From Bacteroidota bacterium (GTDB lineage: Bacteria > Bacteroidota > Bacteroidia > Bacteroidales > P3): DNA of 14,091 bases. Below are positions 6,871 to 14,091 of this stretch, piece after piece. The DNA is taken from contig JAUNWC010000010.1 of assembly GCA_030540495.1 (NCBI GenBank), positions 1 to 14,091 of the forward strand, in the 5' to 3' direction. The translations under genes were made by a program, and so were the position numbers. Under the pieces are notes generated by a model, which was not told the origin of the DNA, did no database searches, and saw only the letters and a list, made by a program, of their open reading frames with translations. Position 1 is the first letter of the stretch, and every line of letters starts with the position of its first letter.

Positions 6871-7040
6871 GAGTACACAGCCTGAGGCTGACCTATAAGG
6901 ACAAAGCCGTTACTTTTTGTTATACGCTTATAAAGTCTCCTATGCTAACCTAAAACAACCTATGCTAACTTATCCCAACCTATAAGGAGGTTTTTGCCTC
7001 CAACCTAAAAAAACCTATCTTAACCTAATAAAAACCCATA
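6814..7040. repeat. Decamer-phased inverted repeat array B filling the intergenic region before moxR
   Basis: The 310-bp gap between the lipoprotein gene and moxR (6798-7107) holds no gene. Left-arm units start at 6821, 6831, 6841, 6851 and 6861 (TAGGTTATAA, TAAGTTGTAA, TAAGTTAGCA, TAGGTTAAGA, TAGGAAGGCA). The right arm carries the same unit inverted in exact 10-bp steps from 6941 to 6990, and a second inverted set follows at about 7001-7040. Exact inverted matches: 6840-6856 with 6957-6973 (17 bp) and 6851-6864 with 7014-7027 (14 bp); 6814-6826 also pairs with 6977-6989 at all but one base. Near the centre is a small hairpin, CAGCC/GGCTG at 6878-6890; GGAGG/CCTCC at 6986-7001 forms another. 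No T-run follows, so it is not a classic terminator. No transposase or target-site duplication is visible. Confidence 0.85.
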
Positions 7041-7060
7041 AGTATTTTTATACTAAATAT

Positions 7061-7091
7061 TTTGTTTTTTCGTTATAGGTGTATATCTTTA
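7061..7091 (+). promoter_or_regulatory. Candidate promoter of the moxR–bat operon
   Basis: TTTG at 7061-7064 and TATCTTTA at 7084-7091 are separated by exactly 19 nt. The -7 box differs from TAnnTTTG only in its last base. The predicted start near 7097 gives a very short leader before the ATG at 7108. Confidence 0.5.
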
Positions 7092-7107
7092 TACACTATA
7101 CAACACT

Positions 7108-8091
7108 ATGGATATAACACAACTAAACAGAGAAATAGAAAGAGAAAGTGCTTTTGTCGGCCTTATAACCGAAGAAGTGGGCAAAGCCATTGTGGGACAA
7201 AAGAATATGGTGGAGCGTTTGCTTATAGGACTATTGTCAAATGGGCATATACTTTTGGAAGGAGTGCCAGGATTGGCTAAGACTCTTGCCATATCTTCTT
7301 TGTCAAAAAGCATTGATGCTAAGTTTTCGCGCATACAATTTACCCCCGATTTATTACCTGCCGATATAATAGGCACTATGATATACAACCCTCAAAATAG
7401 TAGTTTTGTGGTTAAACAAGGACCTATTTTTTCTAACTTTGTGCTTGCAGACGAAATCAACAGGGCTCCCGCAAAGGTGCAGTCGGCTCTTTTGGAGGCT
7501 ATGCAAGAAAGACAAGTAACTATTGGAGATAATACCTACGAGTTGGAAAATCCTTTTCTTGTATTGGCTACTCAAAACCCTATAGAGCAAGAGGGAACAT
7601 ACCCTTTACCTGAGGCACAATTGGACAGATTTATGCTAAAAGTAGTGGTTACTTATCCAACCATAGAAGAAGAGAGAGAAATTCTAAAACAAAAGATAGC
7701 AAAAACGACTTATGAGGTAAAGCCCGTTGTTAGCAAAGAAGATATAAAACGAGCAAGAGAGATAGTTAAGCAAGTCTATATAGACCAAAAAATAATGAAC
7801 TATATTACCGATATAGTTTTTGCTTCTCGCTATCCTGAACAATATAAGTTGGAAAAACTAAAACCTTTTATTGCTTTTGGAGGCTCTCCAAGGGCAAGTA
7901 TCTGTTTGGCTTTGGCTGCAAGGGCTTTTGCTTTCATAAACAGAAGAGGTTATGTGGTGCCAGAGGATGTTATAGCCATAGCAAAAGATGTTATGCGACA
8001 CAGAATAGGTTTGACCTACGAGGCTGAGGCTGAAAATATAACAAGTGTTGATATACTTAACGAAATCATAAACAGCGTGGATGTTCCATAA
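7108..8091 (+). CDS. moxR: MoxR-family AAA+ ATPase
   Basis: A 327-residue cytoplasmic ATPase of the MoxR group, thought to act as a chaperone for von Willebrand factor A (VWA) proteins. Walker A is GVPGLAKT (residues 52-59), Walker B is FVLADEIN with D115 and E116, sensor 1 is LATQNPIE around N157, and EAQLDRF (169-175) carries the likely arginine finger. The C-terminal helical lid includes FGGSPRASICLALAARA with the sensor-2 arginine. Length and motifs are normal. It is the first gene of a rightward operon with DUF58, a BatD-like protein and two VWA membrane proteins, the classic MoxR–VWA arrangement. A 53-nt gap follows, with a weak AT hairpin (8095-8102 with 8109-8116) that may lower downstream expression. 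Confidence 0.95.
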   Translation: MDITQLNREIERESAFVGLITEEVGKAIVGQKNMVERLLIGLLSNGHILLEGVPGLAKTLAISSLSKSIDAKFSRIQFTPDLLPADIIGTMIYNPQNSSFVVKQGPIFSNFVLADEINRAPAKVQSALLEAMQERQVTIGDNTYELENPFLVLATQNPIEQEGTYPLPEAQLDRFMLKVVVTYPTIEEEREILKQKIAKTTYEVKPVVSKEDIKRAREIVKQVYIDQKIMNYITDIVFASRYPEQYKLEKLKPFIAFGGSPRASICLALAARAFAFINRRGYVVPEDVIAIAKDVMRHRIGLTYEAEAENITSVDILNEIINSVDVP

Positions 8092-8144
8092 ATAAAACAA
8101 AAGAATATTTTTGTTTCTTCAATAACTATGAACTATAAAACACC

Positions 8145-9008
8145 ATGAAGAGCGATTTACTAAAAAAAGTTCATAAAATAGAAATCAGAGCCAAAGGCTT
8201 ATCAAGGGATGTTTTCTCTGGGCAGTATCGCAGTGCTTTCAAAGGAAGAGGAATGTCTTTTTCTGAAGTTAGAGAGTATGCCTACGGCGATGAGGTTAGG
8301 AGCATAGATTGGAATGTTTCAGTAAGATTGAACAAACCTTTCGTCAAAGTGTTTGAAGAGGAAAGAGAAATGACCATTATGCTTATGGTTGATGTTAGTG
8401 GCTCGGTGTTTTTTGCCTCCAAAGGTGAGTTGAAATCAGAAGTAATAACAGAGATAGCGGCAACAATAGCCTTTTCAGCCATTTCTAATAATGACAAAGT
8501 AGGAGCAATCCTTTTTTCTGATAAGGTGGAAAAATTTATTCCTCCCAAAAAAGGCACTGCTCATTGTCTTAGAATTATTAGAGAAATGCTATCTTGGGAA
8601 GGTAAAGGAGAGGCTACTTCTTTTCACAAACCTTTTGAATACATAAACAATGTGATAAAAAAACGCTGTACTTGTTTCTTTATTACCGATGGTTTTGGAC
8701 AAGTAGGCAAAAGTTTGTCCATATTTGCAAGAAAACACGATGTTTGCTCCATTATAGTTAATGATATTATGGAAAATACTTTGCCTAATCTTGGTTTGGT
8801 GTTTATGAAAGATGCAGAGAGCAAGCAAAACGTTTGGGTAGATACTTCTGACAAAAAGACCGTAAGACGCTATTCAGAATATAGAGAAATGAAAAAACAA
8901 GAGTTTGAGAACTCACTAAGAAAATTGGGCATAGACTATATATCATTATTGACAACTGACGATTATACCAAAGCCCTTATCAAATTATTTGCAAGAAGAG
9001 AAAAATGA
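8145..9008 (+). CDS. DUF58 domain protein with VWA-like fold
   Basis: A 287-residue soluble protein of the DUF58 family, the usual partner encoded after MoxR. The family block FKGRGMSFSEVREYAYGDEV (residues 32-51) runs into RSIDWNVSVRLNKPFVKVF (52-70). A complete metal-ion-dependent adhesion site (MIDAS) of the VWA type follows: DVSGS (D83, S85, S87), a threonine in GEATSF, and the aspartate of FFITDGFG. It has no signal peptide or membrane span, so it should act in the cytoplasm, probably as a substrate or co-factor of the MoxR ATPase. Its stop overlaps the next start by ATGA (9005-9008), implying translational coupling. No Shine-Dalgarno precedes its own ATG. Confidence 0.92.
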   Translation: MKSDLLKKVHKIEIRAKGLSRDVFSGQYRSAFKGRGMSFSEVREYAYGDEVRSIDWNVSVRLNKPFVKVFEEEREMTIMLMVDVSGSVFFASKGELKSEVITEIAATIAFSAISNNDKVGAILFSDKVEKFIPPKKGTAHCLRIIREMLSWEGKGEATSFHKPFEYINNVIKKRCTCFFITDGFGQVGKSLSIFARKHDVCSIIVNDIMENTLPNLGLVFMKDAESKQNVWVDTSDKKTVRRYSEYREMKKQEFENSLRKLGIDYISLLTTDDYTKALIKLFARREK

Positions 9009-9952
9009 AAAAGTATGCGTTTTATATATTATTTATTTGTTTGTCTGTGTTGTCTTATAGTCAAAAACATATTGTAGGCAAGACAGATAAACAGGTTTAT
9101 ATGTTAGGAGATAGGATTAATTATTCTTTTTCTATTCCAAAACAAAATTCAAAAGTCGTTCTTAGCACAAGTTTTCAATTTTCGGACACTCTAACTCTTA
9201 TTTCTCAAAATACAGATACTTCTCAAAACGAATTAGTATACAATCTTGTTTTTACTTCCTTTGCCAATGGTGAAATAACCTTGCCCGAATACTCTATTTA
9301 CAAACAAAGCACAGGACAAAATCTTTATATAGTTTCTTCTCCTACCATAAAAATCAACCACCCTGTAATAGATACTATAAACATAGAAGCAAAGGAACTG
9401 AAAGGTATAAGAAAGGCTCCGATAACATTTGAGGAAGTTGCCTTTGTGTCTCTATTAGTAATAGCCTTAGCAGGAGTAATATTATTGATTATATATCTAA
9501 TAAGATACATTAGAAAGAGAAAAAGCAACAAAGAATTGCACGAGACTTCGCCTAAGATAACATTAGAGCGTGAAGATGAAGAGGCACTGAAATCTTTGGA
9601 GGCACTGAGCAAAGCAAACTACATAGCAAACCAACAAACCAAACAACACTATATTCTACTAACCGATATAGTTTGGAGATATATTTTTAGAAGATTTGGC
9701 ATCAATGCTTTTGAAATGACCTCAAGACAAATCATTGATGGACTACGGGCAAAAAAACTTTCATTGGAAGATATAAGCAAAGTAAGGAGTTTGTTTGAAA
9801 TAGCAGATTTGGTAAAGTTTGCTAAACATCAACCTATGGATACAGAAAATATTGATACAATGAAAAAAGCAAAAGATTTTGTTATTTCTAACGGGCATAT
9901 AACTTTATCGGAAGACGTGGATAAAAACAAAGAAGAGGAGGCAAGACAATGA
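9005..9952 (+). CDS. BatD-like/DUF4381-like single-span membrane protein of the bat operon
   Basis: A 315-residue protein. A signal peptide (MKKYAFYILFICLSVLSYSQ) is followed by a beta-sandwich-like extracytoplasmic domain (about 20-140) with the phrases VYMLGDRINYSFSIP and FANGEITLPEYSIY, which resemble the 'oxygen tolerance' BatD fold. A membrane span lies at about 146-168, then a basic stop-transfer (RYIRKRK) and a helical cytoplasmic tail (about 190-300) with LTDIVWRYIFRRFGINAFEM, like the tails of DUF4381 and BatD proteins. It overlaps the DUF58 gene by 4 nt and the batA gene by 4 nt, so all three are coupled. It probably serves the Bat complex at the inner membrane. It is much shorter than typical BatD; I call it BatD-like by topology and context rather than by confirmed homology. 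Confidence 0.75.
   Translation: MKKYAFYILFICLSVLSYSQKHIVGKTDKQVYMLGDRINYSFSIPKQNSKVVLSTSFQFSDTLTLISQNTDTSQNELVYNLVFTSFANGEITLPEYSIYKQSTGQNLYIVSSPTIKINHPVIDTINIEAKELKGIRKAPITFEEVAFVSLLVIALAGVILLIIYLIRYIRKRKSNKELHETSPKITLEREDEEALKSLEALSKANYIANQQTKQHYILLTDIVWRYIFRRFGINAFEMTSRQIIDGLRAKKLSLEDISKVRSLFEIADLVKFAKHQPMDTENIDTMKKAKDFVISNGHITLSEDVDKNKEEEARQ
9937..9941 (+). promoter_or_regulatory. Strong Shine-Dalgarno for batA
   Basis: GGAGG lies 7 nt before the batA ATG at 9949. Canonical Shine-Dalgarno sites are otherwise nearly absent from the genes of this window, so this one suggests batA is translated strongly relative to its neighbours. It lies in the 3' end of the preceding gene. Confidence 0.6.
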
Positions 9953-10941
9953 GTTTAATTTCTTTTTCTTATCCATATTTTCTTTTGTTACTATTGATTG
10001 TGCCTTTGCTTGTGTTTTGGCTTATAAAGAAGGATAACTCTCGCTATGCTTACATCAAATACTCTGATTTTTCTCAATTATTGGTGGCAAACAAAACCTG
10101 GAGAATACGTTTGCGTCTTCTACCCGATTGGTTAAGAGTTTTGGCTTTGACTTTGTTGATAATAGCCTTGGCACGTCCTCATTTTTCTTTTTCCAAATAT
10201 GACAAAGAGTCTATGGGCATAGACGTTGTATTGGCTTTGGATGTTTCACCTTCTATGTTGGTGAAGGATTTTAAGCCCAATCACTTGGAAAATGCCAAAC
10301 AAGTAGCCAAAGATTTCATACAGAAACGAAAAACAGATGAAATAGGTTTGGTAGTTTTCTCAGGAGAGGCTTTTACTCAATGTCCACCCACCACAGACCA
10401 CGAAGTTTTAATTGATTTGCTTTCAAAGGCGGGACTTGGTAAACTTGCCGATGGCACAGCAATAGGAGACGGGCTGAGTGTAGCCATAGAAAGAATAAAA
10501 AACTCTTCTTCTCAAAGCAAAACCATAATCTTGCTTACAGACGGAGTAAATAACACAGGACAAATAGACCCAGAGGCTGCTATATTATTAGCCAAAAAAT
10601 ACTCCATTAGAGTTTACACCATAGGCATAGGCTCCACAGGTATAGCATCCATAAGCATACCTACAGCCTTTGGAGTACAAAAACAAAATATAGAAACACA
10701 GATAGACGAAGAATTGTTAAAAAAAATAGCACAAAAAACCAAAGGCAAGTACTTTCGTAGCACAGAAGAAGGTTCCTTAAAAAGAATATTTGAGGAGATA
10801 GACAAATTGGAAAAGAATATAATAAAAACCTCTCTTTACAAAAAGAACAACGATGATGCTTATTTGCTGTGTTTGTGGGTAGTAATAATTTTGCTTTTGG
10901 AAAGTATTCTAAGGTATGGAGTATTAAAAATAAAGTATTAG
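9949..10941 (+). CDS. batA: BatA, VWA-domain inner-membrane protein
   Basis: A 330-residue protein with two N-terminal membrane spans (about 8-27 and 61-76), a large VWA domain, and a C-terminal span at about 306-323. The VWA MIDAS is complete: ALDVSPSM (D98, S100, S102), the threonine in DGTAIGDGL, and the aspartate in ILLTDGVNNTG. The segment ARPHFSF just after the second span is typical of BatA/BatB. Its order directly before a second VWA protein matches the Bacteroides aerotolerance (bat) cluster; reports of that cluster's role in oxygen tolerance differ between species, so the function stays open. The start overlaps the previous stop (ATGA) and has a good Shine-Dalgarno. batB starts 3 nt after its stop. 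Confidence 0.92.
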   Translation: MSLISFSYPYFLLLLLIVPLLVFWLIKKDNSRYAYIKYSDFSQLLVANKTWRIRLRLLPDWLRVLALTLLIIALARPHFSFSKYDKESMGIDVVLALDVSPSMLVKDFKPNHLENAKQVAKDFIQKRKTDEIGLVVFSGEAFTQCPPTTDHEVLIDLLSKAGLGKLADGTAIGDGLSVAIERIKNSSSQSKTIILLTDGVNNTGQIDPEAAILLAKKYSIRVYTIGIGSTGIASISIPTAFGVQKQNIETQIDEELLKKIAQKTKGKYFRSTEEGSLKRIFEEIDKLEKNIIKTSLYKKNNDDAYLLCLWVVIILLLESILRYGVLKIKY

Positions 10942-10944
10942 ACT

Positions 10945-11985
10945 ATGTTTAGGTTTGAGAATCCAAGTATATTATTATTTCTTTTGATTGTGCCAATAGG
11001 AGTATTGTTGTTTGTTCTTTTGCAACACAAGAAGAAAAAACAACTAAACCAAGCAATAGATTTTTCTTTGCAAAACCAGGTCATACCTCTTTTGTCTTTT
11101 GGTAAGCAAAGGCTTAAATTTATTCTTCTTTGTTTGGCATATATCTTTGTAGTTATGGCAGCAAGCAACCCACAAATAGCCTCCACATTAGACAAACAAA
11201 ACAAGAAAGGAAGTGAGATAATCATATGTTTGGATGTTTCTAACTCTATGCTTGCCCAAGACCTTACGCCTAATCGTTTGGAAAAAGCAAAACTTGCCCT
11301 TGGACAACTTATTTCCCAAATGCAAAACGACAAAATAGGAATAGTTCTTTTTGCTGGCTCGGCTTATACTTTTCTGCCTTTGACCTCAGATTATGCCACA
11401 GCAAGGATGTTTTGTGATGTTATAAGTACAGAACTTATATCTCACCAAGGCACAAACATAGAGCAAGCACTTTCCATAGCAGCACAAACCTTTGGAGAAA
11501 ATAAAACAAAAAACAACTCCCGCACCATTATACTGATATCAGATGGAGAGGACAACCAACCCGAGTCTTTTAATATTGTGGAAGATATAGCAAAACAAGG
11601 TATAAGTGTCAATTGCATAGGAATAGGCAACCCACAAGGAGCAAATATTCCCGTAATGGACGAAAACGGCAATACTCAATACAAGCGAGACAAGAAAGGC
11701 AACATAGTTGTAAGCAAACTAAATGAAGATATGCTTAAACAAATAGCCTCTGAGGGCAAAGGTATTTACACAAGGGCAGATAAAACTTCTCTTGGACTTA
11801 ATGCAATAGTAAAAGCCGTAAAAAAAATGGACAAACAGGAATATACGGCTTTGGCTTACAGAGATTATAACAGCGTGGCTTATCTTTTTGCTTTTGTAGG
11901 TTTGTTGTTGCTTTTGTTAGATTGGTTTATTTTCTCTTCCAAACATAGAGTAATAAATCGCAAATTCTTTTTCGGCAAAGAATAG
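10945..11985 (+). CDS. batB: BatB, VWA-domain inner-membrane protein
   Basis: A 346-residue paralogue-like partner of BatA, with the same architecture: membrane spans at about 9-27 and 58-73, a VWA domain, and a C-terminal span at about 308-326 followed by a basic tail (KHRVINRKFFFGKE). The MIDAS is complete: CLDVSNSM (D97, S99, S101), the threonine in GTNIEQAL, and the aspartate in IILISDGEDNQ. Typical BatB segments FAGSAYTFLPLTSDY and GIGNPQGANIPV are present. In many BatB proteins a TPR extension (BatC) is fused or encoded next; here the protein ends after the third span and the operon stops, with a terminator 14 nt downstream. The start at 10945 gives a 3-nt gap after batA. Confidence 0.92.
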   Translation: MFRFENPSILLFLLIVPIGVLLFVLLQHKKKKQLNQAIDFSLQNQVIPLLSFGKQRLKFILLCLAYIFVVMAASNPQIASTLDKQNKKGSEIIICLDVSNSMLAQDLTPNRLEKAKLALGQLISQMQNDKIGIVLFAGSAYTFLPLTSDYATARMFCDVISTELISHQGTNIEQALSIAAQTFGENKTKNNSRTIILISDGEDNQPESFNIVEDIAKQGISVNCIGIGNPQGANIPVMDENGNTQYKRDKKGNIVVSKLNEDMLKQIASEGKGIYTRADKTSLGLNAIVKAVKKMDKQEYTALAYRDYNSVAYLFAFVGLLLLLLDWFIFSSKHRVINRKFFFGKE

Positions 11986-11998
11986 CCCAATAATACAA

Positions 11999-12050
11999 GA
12001 GAAAAGCCTTTCTTTTTCTTACAAGAATAAAGAAAGGTTCTCTTTTTTTT
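11999..12050 (+). terminator. Rho-independent terminator of the moxR–bat operon
   Basis: GAGAA plus CCTTTCTTT (11999-12003 and 12007-12015, with a 3-nt bulge) pairs with AAAGAAAGG plus TTCTC ending at 12042. The inner TTCTT/AAGAA extends the stem to a 2-nt turn that would relax to a small loop. Eight T's follow (12043-12050). It separates the operon from the convergent lpxA gene. The 82 bp from 12051 to 12132 hold no other clear signal. Confidence 0.85.
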
Positions 12051-12132
12051 ATAAACTTACAAATAAAATTTAAAAAAAATATCTATTCTAATACCAAAAG
12101 CGTTTTGTTCGCAAAGGTAAAATATATTTTCT

Positions 12133-12921
12133 TTATGAACGAGTCTCCACAGAATTAAAACCTCTAATCAAGCCTCTGTCGGCTTTTTCCATAAAGGTTG
12201 CTATTATGTTTGTGAATTTTGTTTGTTTCAAAGATTTGATTTCTTCCAAGGCTCTGCTGTACAACAAACCACTTTGAAAAACTATTCTATATATGGATTG
12301 TATTTCATTTATTTCTTCTTGTGAGAAACCACGTCTATGCAAGCCCACAGAATTTACTCCACAATAGGAGACAGGAAATTTGCCCACCTTAACAAAAGGA
12401 GGTATATCCTTATCTACCAAAGACCCTCCAGCCATTATGGCATGCTGACCAACATGCACAAACTGATGTATGGCAGACATTCCTCCTGTGATAACATAGT
12501 CTTCTATGATTATATGACCAGCAAGAGTTGTATTGTTTGCCAAAACACAGTTGCTTCCTACTATGCAATCATGTGCTATATGTACATAAGCCATTATAAG
12601 ATTGTTATCTCCTACAACTGTTTTGCCACTTACAGCCGTGCCTCTGTTTATTGTAACATATTCTCTTATAGTATTGTTATTACCTATCTCTACAGTGGTG
12701 TATTCTCCATCAAATTTCAAATCTTGGGGAATTGCTCCTATGCTTGCTCCGGGAAAAACTCTACAATTGTTTCCCATTCTTACTCCCGGAAAAAGTACTG
12801 CACCCGCTCCTATGCTACAATTGTCGCCTATCACCACATCATCATAGATAACAGCAAAAGGCTCTATCTTCACGTTTTTGCCCAAGGTGGCTTTTTCGCT
12901 CAAAAAATACATATTTTCCAT
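12133..12921 (-). CDS. lpxA: UDP-N-acetylglucosamine acyltransferase
   Basis: A 262-residue cytoplasmic enzyme for the first step of lipid A synthesis: transfer of a 3-hydroxyacyl chain from acyl-ACP to UDP-GlcNAc. It shows the hexapeptide-repeat left-handed beta-helix (IGDNCSIGAGAVLFPGVRMG and onward), GASIGAIPQDLKF, IREYVTINRGT, and IAHDC with H117 matching the E. coli catalytic His125. GGMSAIHQF carries the second conserved His (152), and the helical C-terminus follows about residue 190. The residue aligned by eye with the E. coli acyl-chain ruler Gly173 is Gly165, so a long hydroxyacyl chain can probably be accepted. The ATG at 12919-12921 gives a family-like N-terminus; a TTG at 12961-12963 would overlap lpxC/fabZ and add 14 basic, Cys-rich residues, which seems unlikely. 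It follows lpxC/fabZ by 28 nt. Confidence 0.95.
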   Translation of the reverse strand: MENMYFLSEKATLGKNVKIEPFAVIYDDVVIGDNCSIGAGAVLFPGVRMGNNCRVFPGASIGAIPQDLKFDGEYTTVEIGNNNTIREYVTINRGTAVSGKTVVGDNNLIMAYVHIAHDCIVGSNCVLANNTTLAGHIIIEDYVITGGMSAIHQFVHVGQHAIMAGGSLVDKDIPPFVKVGKFPVSYCGVNSVGLHRRGFSQEEINEIQSIYRIVFQSGLLYSRALEEIKSLKQTKFTNIIATFMEKADRGLIRGFNSVETRS

Positions 12922-12949
12922 GCTTAGAATATTCTTTTTTTTGCAACAA

Positions 12950-14091
12950 CTATGCTTTTGCAACCATAGCCATCAATACTGCTTCAACACAAATGGTATT
13001 ACCCACGTAAGCAATACCTTTCATTTTTACTATACCTCTTCTAATAGGCTCTACCAAAGAAAGTTTCATCAAAAGAGTATCGCCCGGCACCACTTTATGA
13101 CGGAACTTTACGTCCTCAAATTTCATAAAATAAGTGTTGTATTTCTCTCCGTCCTTAATGTTGCTTAGTACCAACAAACCTCCCGTTTGTCCCAAAGCCT
13201 CCACAATAAGTACTCCCGGCATTACTGGCTCATTAGGAAAATGTCCATTAAAGAAATCTTCATTGGCAGTAACATTTTTTAGACCTACAACATAATCCTC
13301 GCCAACTTCTATAATTTTATCTACCAATAACATAGGGAAACGATGTGGCAAACGTTTTCTTATCTCCATAGTATCAAACACAGGAGCTTTAGTAGGGTCA
13401 TAAACCGGCAAAGCATTTTGATTTTCCATTGTATTTTTTAGTTTTTGTGTAAAAAGTTTGTTATTTGTATGTCCGGGACGCTTAACAATAAAATGTCCCT
13501 CTATATTCATTCCTGCAAGAGAAATATCCCCAATGAAATCCATTAGTTTGTGTCTTGCAGGCTCGTTATCAAAATTAAGTTGAATATTGTTCAACACTCC
13601 TTTTTCTACTTTTATCTCAGCGGTATTTTTGTTGAAAAAAGAGGCAATTTTTTCTTGCAAATCTTTTTCCAAAACCTTATCCACAAAAATAATAGCATTG
13701 CTTAAATCTCCCCCTTTTATAAGGTTGTGTTGTACCAAAGGAAGTATTTCCGAAAGAAAAACAAAGGTTCTGCAAGTGGAAAAATCTTTTTCAAAATCTT
13801 GCAAATCTTTTATTTCTGCCATTTGTGTACCTATCAAAGAGGAATCAAAATCTATGATACAATCCACAGAAAATCTGTCGGAGGGTAACGCCCAATATTC
13901 GCTTTTACCATCCGAAGAAACATAGTGTATAGGCTCTCGTATCTTATAGATTTTCTTGGGTTTGTCTTGCTCTGTTACCTCTGCTTTTTTCAACAATTCT
14001 AACCAATACCTTGCACTTCCGTCCAAAATAGGCAACTCCTCACAATTTACTTCTATTTCTATGTTGTCTATTCCAAAGGCTCTCAAAGTAG
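12950..14091 (-). CDS. lpxC/fabZ: Bifunctional LpxC/FabZ (UDP-3-O-acyl-GlcNAc deacetylase / 3-hydroxyacyl-ACP dehydratase), 5' end missing
   Basis: The frame is open to the window edge and the first visible residues (TLRAFGIDNIEIEVN) match the interior of LpxC, so the N-terminus, including the first zinc-binding histidine, lies outside. The visible LpxC part shows ILDGSA, then RHKLMDFIGD with the second zinc His and the Asp (HxxxD) and the catalytic-type His in RPGHTNNK, 27 residues after the first, as in E. coli His238 and His265. After a short linker, FabZ follows: LPHRFPMLLVD, NGHFPNEPVMPGVL with the catalytic His, and EALGQ with the catalytic Glu 14 residues later, the E. coli spacing. 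LpxC makes the committed lipid A step; FabZ dehydrates 3-hydroxyacyl-ACP in fatty acid synthesis. The fusion is standard in Bacteroidetes and balances the shared hydroxyacyl-ACP pool. lpxA follows at once. Confidence 0.95.
   Translation of the reverse strand, partial: TLRAFGIDNIEIEVNCEELPILDGSARYWLELLKKAEVTEQDKPKKIYKIREPIHYVSSDGKSEYWALPSDRFSVDCIIDFDSSLIGTQMAEIKDLQDFEKDFSTCRTFVFLSEILPLVQHNLIKGGDLSNAIIFVDKVLEKDLQEKIASFFNKNTAEIKVEKGVLNNIQLNFDNEPARHKLMDFIGDISLAGMNIEGHFIVKRPGHTNNKLFTQKLKNTMENQNALPVYDPTKAPVFDTMEIRKRLPHRFPMLLVDKIIEVGEDYVVGLKNVTANEDFFNGHFPNEPVMPGVLIVEALGQTGGLLVLSNIKDGEKYNTYFMKFEDVKFRHKVVPGDTLLMKLSLVEPIRRGIVKMKGIAYVGNTICVEAVLMAMVAKA

Noticed and set aside
6986..7001. GGAGG/CCTCC hairpin as terminator of the arcC–lipoprotein unit
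   Set aside because: The 5-bp stem is not followed by a T-run on the plus strand (AACCTAAAAAAACC follows), so intrinsic termination is not supported.
6814..7040. CRISPR array
   Set aside because: The repeat unit is 10 bp with no unique spacers, occurs in both orientations, and no cas gene is near.
6795..7050. MITE or insertion-sequence remnant
   Set aside because: Inverted arms are present, but they are built of a periodic unit, there is no clear target-site duplication and no transposase fragment. Not excluded, but not supported.
7062..7280. 72-aa plus-strand frame overlapping the start of moxR
   Set aside because: Out of frame with moxR, R/Y/G-rich shadow composition, and it begins upstream of the inferred transcript start.
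8094..8117. AT-rich hairpin between moxR and the DUF58 gene as a terminator
   Set aside because: The 8-bp stem has only one G-C pair and no clear T-tail after it; the genes are a known operon. At most a weak attenuator.
12337..12927. 196-aa open frame antisense to lpxA
   Set aside because: It lies entirely opposite a well-conserved lpxA gene; its predicted product is rich in Y, H, C and S as expected for an antisense shadow, and it has no promoter or recognisable motif.
12961..12963. TTG start giving LpxA 14 more N-terminal residues
   Set aside because: The extension (KHSCCKKKN) is not like LpxA, it would overlap lpxC/fabZ, and an ATG at the expected position gives a family-like N-terminus.

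Overview
This is an AT-rich window from a bacterium of the phylum Bacteroidota, most likely order Bacteroidales. The evidence is a fused LpxC/FabZ gene, a moxR–DUF58–batA–batB operon, promoters with the Bacteroidetes pattern TTTG-N~19-TAnnTTTG instead of the usual -35/-10 boxes, mostly absent Shine-Dalgarno sites, and a Bacteroidetes-type Wzz N-terminus. I cannot place the genus.

Layout. (1) 1-900, minus strand: the start of a Wzz-type polysaccharide chain-length protein that runs off the left edge, and upstream of it a small membrane-anchored protein of a conserved Bacteroidetes family. (2) 1089-3363, minus strand: a compact envelope-signalling operon of ECF sigma factor, single-span anti-sigma-like protein and outer-membrane beta-barrel, closed by a hairpin terminator at 1012-1042. 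(3) 3498-4592, minus strand: butyrate kinase (buk) with its own promoter and a strong terminator at 3445-3469. (4) 4833-6797, plus strand: carbamate kinase (arcC) followed 3 nt later by a lipoprotein gene. (5) 7108-11985, plus strand: moxR ATPase, DUF58 protein, a BatD-like membrane protein, batA and batB, tightly packed and ended by a terminator at 11999-12050. The batC, batD and batE genes often found in this cluster are not present here. (6) 12133-14091, minus strand: lpxA and the truncated lpxC/fabZ fusion of lipid A synthesis, running off the right edge.

The least explained sequence is non-coding. Two intergenic regions (4681-4760 and about 6795-7040) hold arrays of a degenerate 10-bp unit, consensus near TAGGTTANNA, repeated at one-helical-turn spacing and then again in inverted orientation. 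They bracket the arcC–lipoprotein pair and lie about 20 bp upstream of the inferred promoters of buk, arcC and moxR. I see no transposase, RNA gene, CRISPR array, prophage or tRNA. The genes themselves are ordinary core-type Bacteroidales genes; no wholly new protein system is evident.
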